The notes: a model not told the origin generated them from the letters alone. Positions 12,877-23,891 are shown, counted from the stretch's first letter. The stretch is 64,000 nucleotides of DNA from Hemileia vastatrix (GCA_030280995.1 JASXTE010000010.1:25235823-25299822), one strand, 5' to 3'. Program-made: numbers and translations.

Positions 12877-13386
12877 ATTGGGGGTCATTCCTTGATTATT
12901 ATTGATTTTTTAGTATAAGCCTTAGGACATGATTTTTACTTAGTATAGCTCAAAAACAACCTAATATTTGGGTCTGCTGCATATTAGTGGGTCATCATAG
13001 CTCAGTGATTACGGAAAAGAATCCTTATAATAATTGTACTAATTTTTTATCATAAAAGTTAGGTATTTACAGTAGTAACTCTACCCAATATAAACCCAAT
13101 TTCACTTGGTATTTGGACACCAATATAACACCCAATTAAATGGGTATTTGGTTAAAGCTTGGTAAGCTAATAATTCAACCTTACAAAGGTCTAGTTAAAC
13201 TTATTATTATATTTTTAACAGATTTTTTCAAATTTTTCTTATATTTTATTTAAATAAATAAAGATATAAATTCAGGGTAAGCTCCAGTGCTTTTTTATTA
13301 GTAATAACATTGCTAATAACTTTTGTATACTAATTCCATAGAGTTTTTTCTTTCTGTAGATGTGATATATTGTCATTATTAAAAAT
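12877..13386 (+). other. Element D primer-binding site and leader
   Basis: The LTR is followed after 2 bp by TGGGGGTCATTCC (12879-12891), the counterpart of the conserved site in A, B and C. The remaining leader to ATG 13387 is AT-rich and untranslated, with a repeated phrase ACCCAATW...TGGTATTTGG at about 13080-13155. I see no other feature in it. Confidence 0.7.
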
Positions 13387-13986
13387 ATGAGTGCTTCTCA
13401 GGACAGTGTAAGTGAAAAGCCTGCTTATAATACCAGGTCTAAAGCTAACAAAAACTATCCAGGACATAACCATGGAGGGTCAGCAATACCCCCAGGCAGA
13501 GAACATGAGCATAGAGGAAAAAGATGCCCTTTTATAAAAGATAACCATAAAAAAGACATCTCCTCCTCTTCAGGATTAACTATCTCACTTGGCCAAACAG
13601 GTTTTAAAGTTGGAAGAATCCAAGGCACTCATGCTCAAAGAGGTAGAGCAATCACAGAACAATTGCAAGGTAGGGTTTCAGCAAATGAATCAAACACTGG
13701 CAGAGCTAAAGGGAGGCCAGCCAAGTCAACCAAGTCAGCAACCCCCTATCCCTGGAGGGTCACATCACTCCCAGGAGAAAATCCTGGTAGACAAATGGAA
13801 GTAGGACTGGTTCCATCAATAATGGACCAGCCACAGCTGCAACAGAGATCCACCACCTCATCAGACTTTCTCAGTTCACCCATACAAAGGAAAAAAAGCA
13901 CCAAAAATCAGGACTGGCATCTATCCCATGGTAAGTAGATTACCCTCTCAGATTGAACACAATACTGATAGTTACAATATAGGTAA
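13387..13986 (+). pseudogene. Element D frame-switched 5' ORF (decayed)
   Basis: This is the D version of the spliced second-frame protein described for A. Exon 1 is MSASQDS (13387-13407). Intron 1 is 13408-13462 (55 nt, GTAAGT, branch CTAAC, CCAG). Exon 2 enters the +1 frame at DITMEGQQYPQ. Intron 2 is 13931-13982 (52 nt, GTAAGT, branch CTGAT, ATAG) followed by GTAA. Exon 2 now has stops near 13535, 13571, 13802 and 13814 and one extra base before 13930. The lineup with C (MS.EE..LL, coiled coil, KWK.DW, HPY.GK) is still plain. This gives a fourth, more diverged witness of the arrangement. Confidence 0.6.
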
Positions 13987-16900
13987 TCCTATTGATGTTA
14001 AATCTGTTCAGAAAATAGAGGAGGATTTAAGAAATTTAGGTTTTGATGTAGATACACCTGACTTGTCTTTTGTCCACAATAACAGTACTATTCATAATAA
14101 TAATACAGTTAATCCTCAGTTGCCACCACTTACTAGTGAGATGAGAAGTTCACAGGATAGTGAGAGAATTGAAAAGGAAGACATGGAGTATTTTAACAAT
14201 AATCCAACTGTCCATAGAATTGTTTCAGCATTGTGGAATAGAATGACTGGTTGTGAGGAACAGACAGTTAAGCTCACTAGTGATACAATTTCATCCTTGA
14301 CATTAAATATTTTTCAACTGGCAACACGTAAAAAAGAATTAGAGAAAGAACATTTTTCTCTAACTCTTAAATATGATTCATTAAGTAAAAAATATAGTGA
14401 ACTTTCAAACAAATTCTGTGAGTTGGAAAAATTGTATGAAGCACACTTGTTAAAAACTGAATCAAGAACTAAGTTATCTTTTTCCCAGACAAATCAAAGT
14501 GTCTCTGAGCTTCTACAAAGATTAACTAAAGTTGAGTTTGAAACTGCCAATCTACTAATGAACCAGGATAATAATAAGTATACTCAATATAACAATAATC
14601 CTTTCATTAGCAAAAGTGAATCTCATTCCTTTCCTATACCACCACAACTAAAACCATCTGGTGGTAGTGTCAAATCTGAAAATGTAAGTCACAAATCTGT
14701 ACAGGAGGAAATACAAGACCATTTATCAAGAGTAAATGAGTTATTGAATTTACCTAAGATTAGTGAGATAAAATCCAATCAGAAGAACTGGCCTAAGATA
14801 GATCAGTACCCAACTTATGATGGGGAATCCAGCTCTGATTGGCAACATTTTATTCAAAGAATTGACAATTTAAAATTCTCATATAAGTTACCAGATGAAG
14901 AAATAACATCAAAATTAATTTCTTTATTTAAGGATGTTGCTTTATTATGGTTTGAAGCTGTTTTAAGTGCGGGTAAAGAAAAATCTTGGGCTGAATGGAA
15001 ACAACTTATTGAAAAACAATTTGGAGGCTCTAAATTCCGGCTTACTCAGCAGAGACTTTATGAGAAAACTAGGTACAATCCGTTGAATGGTGACAAACCT
15101 ATGGTATTTTTAATGAATATAAATAAAATATTAAAAGCCATTGAGCCTAATAAGGATTTTAACTTATGGAAAGGAGACATTGTTGTAGCTAGAACAATTA
15201 ATATTACTGAATATTCTGACTTTATTAATATTTAAAATGAAATATTATTAAACCATAAGTATGAATCAAGGTATTCCACTTATAAACAAAATGTTGAACA
15301 TGTGAAAAATCAGAATTCAAAAACACTTTAGGAGAAGCAGAAAAAACCTATTGCACCTGTAGTACCTAAAAAGTATGAAACAACTACTTGTTATAAGTGT
15401 AACAAACCTTGGGTTAAAGGTTGCAAATGTGAGAAAATTTAAATATTGTTGAAAACCAACGTGAACCCAAAACTGAAACTGAAAAAAGTAAAGAATCAAG
15501 TGATTATGACAGCAATATCTCGTATAGTGATGAAAATGAAGTCTGTATGTTGGAAGATGATTTTTCCATCTTTGAAAAACCAATATTAAATATGGACTCA
15601 AATGAATCTTTAATGAATTTTGAGGATGCTGAAATCATTAAAGATATACAAGCTGATAACTTTAAAATGACACCTATCACGGTTCCAGTTATCATTACTG
15701 GTGAAAATGTTAATATAGTATTGGACACAAGAGCTTCTGGTTCTGTTGTTTCTACTAATACATTACAGAAAATTGATAGTGAATATAAGTCTAAGCTTGA
15801 ACCCCTTCAGCGTAAAAATTGGAGAGGTTTTGGATCAGTACTACACCCCATTGGTAGATACAAAGCTGTTGTTTTCTTTAAACATCAACATGGTTATTTA
15901 AGATTAACTTGTGACTTTGTAGTAATGGACAATACTAACTGTAGAAACTGTTTTATCATTGGAAATGATATTCTGACTATATTTGGTGTGAAATTAGACC
16001 CTGCTAATAATAATTTTACAATTGGCATGAATGGTAAAAGGAAATTTAAAATAAATTCTTTTAATAAAGTCTTACACATTGAGTCAGTAACAAATTCTCC
16101 ATGCAAAGGAATAGAATCCAATGAGATGGAACTTCTGGAAACAGAAATTTCAAAAGCATCATTTGGCACTCAGATAAATGAAGCTGAGAAAAATAATATT
16201 TTGGACTTAATTAAAGCATTTCAAATGGCTTTTGCACATGGTACAAATGAACTTGGCCTTGTAAAAGATCATGAGATGAAAATTAGTTTAACCTGTGATA
16301 TGGATAATATTCCTGCTAGTCTTAAAAAGAAACCATACCCCGCTTTACCAATGAAGAGGAAAGACATAGAGGATAATATTAAGATGTTATTAAAAATGAA
16401 CATTCTTGAGAAGGTTGAAACTACACCAAAATATTGTGTAATATCACCAGTGCTAATTTCTTATGAACAAGATACAGCAAGACTGTGCGGTGATTATAGA
16501 GCATTAAATACATTTACAGTAGATGATATCAGCTTGGTGGATTAACATGTCTGATGATGTTCAAAAATATGTTGAGATGTGTGATTCTTGTCCAAAATCT
16601 AAAAGATTAACAGGCAAAAGAGCTGGTTTATAACAACAAATTGAGCAACCCAAAGCTCCACAGGAAATAGTTAACATGGACTTTGTAACAGGTTTTCCAA
16701 TAGCAGGACATAAGAGTTATAACTCCTGCTAGGTGGTTGTTGATAGATTTACAAAAATGTGTAAATTTATTCCTACTCATAAAGAGGTTTCTGCAAAGGA
16801 CTTAACTTTTTTATGGTGGACACAAATGTTAAATATAGCAGGTTTCCCCAAAGCAATAGTTTCTGACAGAGATCCTAAATTTACTTCTGAGTTCTGGACA

Positions 16901-17438
16901 TCACTTATGGATGTTTCAGGGTGTCAATTAAAAATTTCTACAGCACACCATCCACAGACTTATGGGCTAGCAAAAAGAATGATACAAACTTTAGAAGATA
17001 TGATAAGAAGATATTGTGCTTTTGGTCTTAACTTTAAAGACAATGACAAATTCACGCATGATTGGGTAACCCTTATTCCAGGTTAAGAATTTACATACTA
17101 TAGTACAGTACATTCTGTCACTGGTAAAAAGCCATTTGAGTTATGGCTGGGTTACGTACCTAATACCCCTGCTAAAACTCTTAATTAATTACCTAGATTG
17201 GATATCCATCCAGGTACTAAGTCTTTTCTTCAAATGCAAGAATTATGCAGAAAACATGCTCAAGAATGTACAAATAAGGCATTTAAGTATGAGAAGAAAA
17301 GATGGGATAAAGCCCATAAAGAAAAAATGTTCAAAGAGGGTGATGAAGTCCTTATTTCTACACTACATTTCAATTTAAATGGTAATGTTAAATTGAAGGA
17401 TCCATTCATTGGACCATTTCTAGTAAAAAAGATGGTTG
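13387..17438 (+). pseudogene. Element D gag-pol, internally deleted (5' part)
   Basis: The Gag frame runs 13387-13930 and, after a 1-nt shift, 13928-15235. It holds a coiled coil (14310-14560) and a capsid block (KNWPKIDQYPTYDGES near 14785; QFGGSKFRLTQQR near 15020), with a stop at 15233. Zinc-knuckle text CYKCNKPW is at 15390. The protease motif is DTRASGS (15724-15744), so the catalytic DTG/DSG Gly is changed to Arg. The RT begins normally but at 16530/16531 it jumps from TVDDI straight to the integrase zinc-finger text WWINMSDDVQ. This loses the RT active site, RNase H and the first half of the HHCC module (about 1.46 kb compared with C). The integrase core follows with stops near 16631, 16730, 17083 and 17185. 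It ends at 17443, where C is inserted. Confidence 0.88.
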
Positions 17439-17443
17439 GTAAC

Positions 17444-18945
17444 TGTCAGCCTGTATGTATCCAGGACTGAGTAAAAAGTTCTTATAAGTTATGTTAAACA
17501 CATGAACTATACATGGGAACAATAAATAAGAGTACACAAATAGTATACATAAGTAAAATTATGATAAATACACAAAAAATGCCATTATAACACCTTATAT
17601 ACACGCATATATCCACCTTTTATAGGTCTTATGTACTTAATATTAAGTTGGAATATGTTAGGATAATCTTAAGAACCTTAAGTATAAGGCTACATAATTT
17701 TTAAGTACACTTAAAGCTGTTATATTCATTGTTTTACGCAAAAAACAAGAAATGCGCTTTATTTCACTTAAAAGTTGACTATATGCGCTATAAAATTGAG
17801 AATATCAAAAATGCGCTTTGACAGATCAATTGGGCTCATTGAGGACTATTGATTTGGTTATTTAAATGCATAAAAATAACACTTTTCAAATTTGGTGTTT
17901 TTTATGCCAGAAATGGCTTCTGTGTACTGGCCACATACTGCCTGCTTTTTTCCCGTGTGAATAGCTTCATTTTTAGCAAAGTTAGCTTTTTCACACTATA
18001 ATTACCCCACATTCTACGCCCACTGTGGGGAAACGCACTAAAATAGGCGACAGGCGCTTATTTAGTGTCCTAGCTTAATTAATAGTGCATTGACCTTGTT
18101 TATATGCACTAATTTCATTAATAACCTCATTCTTGGCATCTTATTTCATCACCATGCTTAAATTCGCCTAATTTTAGTCAAGGATTTACCCATGAAAGCG
18201 CCTGCCAAGGACTGCATGTAGTTACCCCACATCTCACGCTCTGTTTTAAGTTTTTTGGTGGTTTCTCAGTCAATTTTGGTTATTTTCGGATGGGAATTTC
18301 ACGTAGTATAATGTCAGGATTAGCCCCTCCATTTCTACATTAAATCCCCCTTATTCTTAAGCTATTATTAACATTAAAAAGTCTCCTTTAGTCTTTTATA
18401 TTATTGTTTTATATGCATATACTCTCTTTTTGTCTTTTTCTTTAATTTTGATGGATTTCCCTTATTATTACAGGATTTTTGCGGTTGTTACTTGTATGAT
18501 TATGTCATGGATCACTAGGGATGTTGATGGGCAGGTCTATTAATGGATTTGAGGCGTCATTAACTGTGTATTGGATGGTATATTAAGGGATTTATTGGGG
18601 AACTCAGTGTATATAAAAGGAGGGGGTTTTTGGGTCTTGTTTTCTTCATTCTTTATCACTTCAATTTATCCAATATAACCAAACAAATTACAATACAAAT
18701 CAATTAGTACTTTTATAAGACTTTTGAATAGTATCTGAAATTATTGAATCTATTTTTCTACCAACTAAAAAGATTTTAAGCCACATATAAGAATAGTGAG
18801 AATTATATTACTGAAACCTTTATTCTGAATTATATTTTACTATTTGTTGGATTTATACTACAGTATTCATATAGGACCATTTAAATCTTCTAGACAAAGT
18901 CTTTTCAAGCTAGTTCACGTCCAATTAGTTGATCTTAGCCTGACA
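17444..18945 (+). repeat. Element C 5' LTR
   Basis: 1502 bp, starting TGTCAGCCTG and ending GCCTGACA, paired with 49761-51261. I count about 40 substitutions and one indel by eye (about 2.7%). It contains a hairpin CCCCACA-n12-TGTGGGG at 18005-18030 and repeated AATGCGCT words near 17750-17820. Confidence 0.95.
18612..18619 (+). promoter_or_regulatory. TATA box in C 5' LTR
   Basis: TATAAAAG followed by a GGAGGGGG stretch, about 330 bp before the LTR end. The same box is at 50928-50935 in the 3' LTR and, in the equivalent place, in the LTRs of A and B. It is the likely core promoter for the genomic RNA. Confidence 0.65.
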
Positions 18946-19535
18946 ATTGGGGGCCTTTCCTCAAGAATTCTGTTATAATCCAGTAAGTGAAAATTTCAAA
19001 GAAGGTACATGTAAATAATATCCCTATAGAAATATTTGGATAATTACAACAGGTTGGGGTCACTTATATAGTGATTTCAGAAAAAGAAGCCCTGTTTTAT
19101 AATAAAATTGTGATATTGAATCAACAATTTTACCACTAATTTAACATAAAATTGTTATTAGTGGGAGTCTGTCAATAGACCAATTAAATTTGTGATCTTT
19201 GCAGATAATAAACCAATTAAACTGATTAATTGTTTTCTTTTAAACAGGACTCTTAATCTTTTCTTTTTATTGGTTTGTAACATTCATTAAATATTTAGAG
19301 AGAATCTTACTGACTGTTGTTTTCTTTTAAATATAAAAACATGGCTACATATTGTAGACCAGTTAAATCAAGTGACCATATAAAAAGCATATTTGACTTT
19401 TGGCACTTAAAGATTCACTTCATACCAATAAGTAAGCAAGAAAATTGTCTTCAGTGGTATTGATAAATACTGATAAAACTCCTTTTTGAAGTTTTTTATA
19501 TCTAAATTTTCAAATTCTTTAAATTCCGCGTGAAA
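18946..19535 (+). other. Element C primer-binding site and leader
   Basis: TGGGGGCCTTTCC at 18948-18960, 2 bp after the LTR, is identical to the 13-mer of A. The remaining 575-nt leader is AT-rich and has no other feature I can support. The codon at 19530 is GTG; the first in-frame ATG is 19536. Confidence 0.7.
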
Positions 19536-20131
19536 ATGTGTGACAACAATGAAATTGTAAGTAATAAGGCAAAACCTTATAAATTAAGACCTAGAGCTGA
19601 AAGACCTGTTACAGGACATTCAAATGGAGGGCCAGGACTCTCCCATAATCAACAACACTCCGCCAATGTCTCTGGAGGAAAGGGAAAAGCTTTTAAAGCA
19701 GGTTTCAATAAAGAAATCAAAAAATACATTACAAGAACAAGTTCACTCCCTATCCACCCTACTGAAAACCTTGACAATAAGAGTCAACAATATAGTGGAC
19801 CAGATCAACAATCTGGAAAAGAGAGCAGCTCAAGGTTTCATAGAAGTCAACCAAGCTCTAGTGGACATAAAGACTCAACCACCAACAGTGGCACCCAACA
19901 ATTCTATAGCAACACCTCCAGCCCAAGAGGAGGACCAAAAAATTACAGTAAGCAAATGGAAATGGGATTGGTACACCCAAAGTTACAAAAACCCTCCTCA
20001 GCAAGGATCCAGCAGTCACCCTTACAGGGGAAAGCCAAGGAGAGGCAGGGGAAATGGAATAAGACCTTGGTGAGTCATCCAACTTCTTATGATCAATTGT
20101 ATCAACCTAACAATGAATTACTTATAGGTAA
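19536..20131 (+). CDS. Element C frame-switched spliced 5' ORF (about 159 aa)
   Basis: Predicted from splice signals. Exon 1 19536-19556 (MCDNNEI) shares the Gag-Pol start. Intron 1 19557-19614 (58 nt, GTAAGT...branch CTGAA...ACAG) moves reading into the +1 frame at DIQMEGQDSP. Exon 2 runs 19615-20069. Intron 2 20070-20127 (58 nt, GTGAGT...CTAAC...ATAG) is followed by GTAA, giving a terminal Trp and stop. The protein has an N-terminal MSLEEREKLL segment, a long coiled coil (EQVHSLSTLLKTL to NNLEKRAAQG), a Pro/Gln-rich linker, a KWKWDW motif and a basic tail HPYRGKPRRGRGNG ending RPW. No known domain is recognised. A coiled coil plus a basic tail would suit an RNA-binding or assembly role, but that is inference. 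Confidence 0.55.
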
Positions 20132-20359
20132 TGAGATTGATAAGGAAATATTTGATATGATTGATAATGATTTAAAAGATTATTCATTTGAAAAAAATAT
20201 GTTAAACTTGTCTTTGCACAAAGACAATGTAAATAGTCTTATTGATCACCAGGATAATGCTATTAATATAAAATTGGAATCAAATGATGAGTCTTCTGAG
20301 TTGGACACAGAAAAAATAGAATATTTTTTAAAAGAAAATCCAATTAAATCAAAGATAAT
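19536..20359 (+). pseudogene. Element C Gag N-terminal part (unspliced frame)
   Basis: The unspliced frame from ATG 19536 is open through both intron-like segments and into Gag-specific text (NELLIGNEIDKEIFDMIDN). It is cut at 20359 by the Harbinger insertion. Joining to 26475 restores an open frame (NPIKSKII followed by CKLLLRIEKLEEF). The first 170 residues are Ser/Pro/Gln/Lys-rich and low in recognisable structure, as expected for a frame overprinted by another coding frame. Confidence 0.75.
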
Positions 20360-20441
20360 AGGGGGTATCAATGTTCAGGGATCCGCAATTAGGGATCAGG
20401 AATTTTTTTTCCCGGGATCAGACATTATTAATTGCAGAAGA

Positions 20442-20477
20442 TTCTTATCCACTAGCCCCAGGGCTAGTGGATAAGAA
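20442..20477. repeat. Near-perfect palindrome near the left Harbinger terminus
   Basis: Two perfectly complementary 17-bp arms (TTCTTATCCACTAGCCC and its complement) separated by only CA, about 80 bp inside the element. The sequence can extrude as a cruciform or form an RNA hairpin. At the right end, AATTGCGG/CCGCAATT words repeat in both orientations (26390-26455). Confidence 0.8.
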
Positions 20478-20739
20478 ATCCACGATAATGAATTATCCCG
20501 CCTCTTATACCCCAATTTCCATTCCTAATTCCTGATCCCAAACTCATCTCATCCATGATGGATTTGCAAGAAAGTCACATGACTCATAATTGCTGATGCC
20601 ATCCTTAAGTCTTTCTTCTCTCTATGCTACTTAATTTTGGTGGCGAACACTTAAGTTTTTTTTCTATCTACACACCCCAACTGCACATTTGGCCGTGAAT
20701 TCCCACTTCCCTCATCACTTAACCCTTCCACCGGCAACA

Positions 20740-21999
20740 ATGAAACACCTCTCTACTAGGAAGCTACTTCACTCAACAATGAATGCTATTACTTTTCTTT
20801 TAGTTCTTTACTATAAATCTGACTCTGATTTGGAAGATGCTTTAGCTTATATGTGTTTTCTTTCCAAAAAGCGTTACATCATCACCAGGGGGCCAAATCT
20901 TTATCATGATCCCCGATATGATCTGGCCTCCATCCTCAACATTCCTCATTTAAACTTCACACAACTTTTTAGAACTTCTCCCGATTCTTTCTTCAAACTT
21001 TATCAACTCATCTCCAATCATCCTATCTTCCATAACAATTCTCATAACAAACAGCGTAATCCTGCCATCAACTTGCTGTTGCTCTATGTCGCTTTGGCTC
21101 AAATGGAAATGGTGCTGCCGTAAGACGTTTGGATAATCTCTTTAACATAGGATATGGTACCGTGATATTATACACCAAGCGCTGTATGATTGCTATCCTT
21201 TCCCTCAAGTCTCAAACTCTTGCTTGGCCAACTCCAGAACAGCGACTTGAATCCTCTCAAGTAATGCAAGCTGAAGGTTTCCCTGGCTGTATAGGTTTTG
21301 TTGATGGCACAACCATCCCTTTGAGTCAAAAGCCTGCTCATGATGGCAACCATTATTTTGATTGCAAAAAAAGGTTTCTTCAAAATCTCCTCCAAGTTCT
21401 CATCTTTCACAATCTAACTTTTTATCTTCTTTCTAGATACTCTATTGCCGTTCAACTTGTATGCGATGTCAATAAAAAATTTATTGCATTTTCACAGTGG
21501 CTGCCCTGGATCATGTCATGACTCTTCCGTCTTCCAAAGAATGAGGATTTCTCAATCCCCTGACTCATACTTTGACGAATCTCAGTACCTCCTTGCAGAC
21601 TCAGCATATGCAAGTGGAAAGTACATTATACCTGCTTTCCGTGGTGCAAATTCAGAAAATGACCCCAAAACTAAATTTAATTATCACCTTGCACAATCAA
21701 GAGTACGAATTGAACATGCTATAGGTATTTTAAAAGGACGATTTTCTAGTCTTCGGGAGCTCAGAATCCAATTTCAAAAAAAATTGGAGATCAAAACTGC
21801 AAATCATTGGATCTTGACTTGAGTAATACTCCACAATATTCTAGCTGATTTAAAGGATGAGTGGAATGATCTTTATGAAGAAGAGGATCCTGAACCACCA
21901 CTGGCACTCCCCTCCCTTGATTCACAAATCATTCAATTAACCGGCATACGCCCCATTATAATGCCAATTACTCTCCAACATTTCTCTTCACCCTTTTAA
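20740..21999 (+). pseudogene. PIF/Harbinger DDE transposase, damaged
   Basis: HARBI1-type nuclease (DDE_Tnp_4 family). Seen in order: an N-terminal region with YHDPRYDLASILN, the first catalytic Asp in GFVDGTTIPL (about 21295-21322), PGSCHDSSVF (21505-21535), the second Asp in LLADSAYA (21590-21612) and the Glu in RVRIEHAIGILKGRF (21700-21745). The reading is broken by a 1-nt loss near 21103 (QMEM instead of the family-like QMGNGA), an extra T near 21491 and a TGA at about 21820 before VILHNILADL. A probable 65-nt intron lies at 21371-21435 (GT...TTTCTAG) between CKKR and YSIAV. The catalytic residues themselves are all present. The start is the ATG at 20740; the frame also opens upstream without an ATG. 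Confidence 0.85.
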
Positions 22000-23234
22000 T
22001 TTTTTATTTTTATGTTTTCATACTTTACAAATGTCCTCTTTGTGTACTTTAATCACTTGGTTTTGTATTTTGGTTTGTTGCATATTCATTTTTTTTTTGA
22101 ATTTACGGTGAATATCTTTTTTTTGGATGGCTCATTGGTTTTCTTTCACCAGCTCAACATGAAATTGCATATTTTCTGAAATTGCATATTTTGTCAGTGA
22201 TTTTTTTTTTTCATTCATCCCTCATATCCTTTTCCTATTCTCCTCCAACATCCCTCAAACAATTTGGTTTCATTCATTTTGTCATCTCATCTCTCCAGGT
22301 AAGTCATTTTATTCTTTTTTTTTGATTTTTTGATTACTAATTATAATTTTTTTTTGTTTTTTTCTGTTTATTTTATTTTTTTTATCTAAATTTTTTTTGT
22401 AAGTGGTTATTTTGGATTTCAATGGTATAATTAACCTTTTTTTTCTCTCCCTCTTTACTTTATTTTTTAGCTCCATCACCCTACTCTTCATCCCTCCTTG
22501 GCATTGTCATTATCCCCCCTTTCCCTTATTTCACTTTTTTTTGGCTCCATTTCATTGAAACACATACATTGCACATTCTTTATGCATTTCACTTACTCCA
22601 TATTCAATTTCCCCACAATTCCAACATCAATCTTTCTCACTCTATTTTTCGTACTTTTCAATCAAGGTAAGTTTCATCTCCTTTTTTCATGCCTATATGA
22701 TATCTCATTCCTTTTATGAAAACTTCATACTTAAATATATGTATGACTCTTATCTGGATAACAGTGAACTTATAAAACTCCTTTTGATCTCATCTTCATT
22801 ACCACTTTTCAAGTTTTTGTAAAATTTTAAAAATCAGACTCGGAATTAGGGTTAGGTTTATTCAAATCTAATTTTCTTTTTACTGAAGATTCTCCTGAAG
22901 GATACCTTTCATTTCCTGCAAACAGATTTGAATTTGATTCAGTGGTTGCTGAGATATTGACTGTTAAAGTTGAGCCTTTTTTTTCCCAATTTAAATTTTT
23001 ATTTCATTTTTTTATGTAACAAATTAGGGTTAGGTTTATTTAAATCGCATGTCCTTTAACTGAAGATTCTACTAAAGCATATCTTTCATTTTCCACAAAC
23101 AGGTTTGAATTAGGTTCAGTGGTTGCTGAGATTTTGACCTTTGAAGTTGAGCCTTTTTTCCAAATTTCATTTGTCTTATTTCACATTTTTATATTGCATA
23201 TTTAGAGGATAAGGATTCTGAAACTCTTATATGA
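22000..23234. other. Spacer between transposase and Tet-like gene, with a direct duplication
   Basis: T-rich, non-coding. A unit of about 170 bp is present twice, near 22838-22985 and 23025-23160. It begins AATTAGGGTTAGGTTTATT and contains ACTGAAGATTCT and CAGTGGTTGCTGAGAT. Any 5' exon of the Tet-like gene would lie in this spacer, but I cannot fix one. Confidence 0.6.
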
Positions 23235-23891
23235 TTATTATCTAGCCATTTCAATTATATAGGCATATATTCGTTGGTCAAGAATATCACTAAAGCTCAA
23301 AAAGATGAAGATTTTCGCTTATGGGACACTCTACCTTCCTTTGACTCTTTTCTTGCTTTTCAACTCAACAAGCTCTGTAATAAAGCATTTGAAAAAAATC
23401 ATGAACTTGCAACCAAAGTTGGAATAACGAATTGGTGTGACTCCGAATTGGAAGATATCAGCCACGAATATCTTTTATTTTCTAATGTTATTATCACTCA
23501 TTCTGGATTCCACAATAGGATTCATATCGATAGGAATGATGCCAATTTTCTTACTTTTGGAATATTCTCATATATCAATCCGATAACTGGCCACCCAATA
23601 CCATCTCCAGCTAAAATCAAAGGACATGGTTTATATTTTCCAGACCACCGGTGCATCATTGATTTTGGTTTGGGAAATTGTATCATCAAAACTATTTGGA
23701 ATTCTTCTAAGGATAATCATCAAACGACCAAAGCTCCTCCTGGTTTGGAATCCTGTCAAGATTTCACTCATTTCGGTTGCTCATTTCAAATCAGTAATAA
23801 ATTGATACAAAGAATCAATAAGGTAAAGAAAGAAGGTAAAGTTATTCGATTTAAAAAAACTTTATCTAGATCCAAAAAGTATGGGGATTAG
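23235..23891 (+). CDS. Tet/JBP-like 2OG-Fe(II) dioxygenase (transposon cargo)
   Basis: This resembles the fungal Tet-like 2OG-Fe(II) oxygenase family, whose animal and kinetoplastid relatives oxidise the methyl group of thymine or 5-methylcytosine in DNA. Seen in order: a helical N-part (LPSFDSFLAFQLNKL, NHELATKVGI), the double-stranded beta-helix iron motif HID in RIHIDRNDANFLTFG (about residues 75-95 from 23274), GHGLYFPDHRCIIDFG, the distal His in NHQTT, and FTHFGCSFQI. In the family as I know it this last block carries an Arg (FTRxG) that binds 2-oxoglutarate. Here it is His, so activity is uncertain. There is no ATG: the frame is open from 23235, so an upstream exon probably joins at an AG such as 23245 or 23262. 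It has no stop or frameshift, unlike its transposase. Confidence 0.72.
   Translation, partial: LLSSHFNYIGIYSLVKNITKAQKDEDFRLWDTLPSFDSFLAFQLNKLCNKAFEKNHELATKVGITNWCDSELEDISHEYLLFSNVIITHSGFHNRIHIDRNDANFLTFGIFSYINPITGHPIPSPAKIKGHGLYFPDHRCIIDFGLGNCIIKTIWNSSKDNHQTTKAPPGLESCQDFTHFGCSFQISNKLIQRINKVKKEGKVIRFKKTLSRSKKYGD

Noticed and set aside
13387..13986. Reading intron 2 of D as the normal join between Gag exons (frame 1 to frame 2)
   Set aside because: Attractive in D alone, but A, B and C keep Gag-Pol in one unspliced frame; D simply has one extra base before 13930.
22309..22491. Lys-rich minus-strand frame
   Set aside because: Produced by T-runs in the Harbinger spacer.
22838..23045. TTAGGGTTAGG words resembling telomere repeat
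   Set aside because: Only two units occur at each of two places, as part of a 170-bp duplicated transposon spacer; there is no telomeric array.
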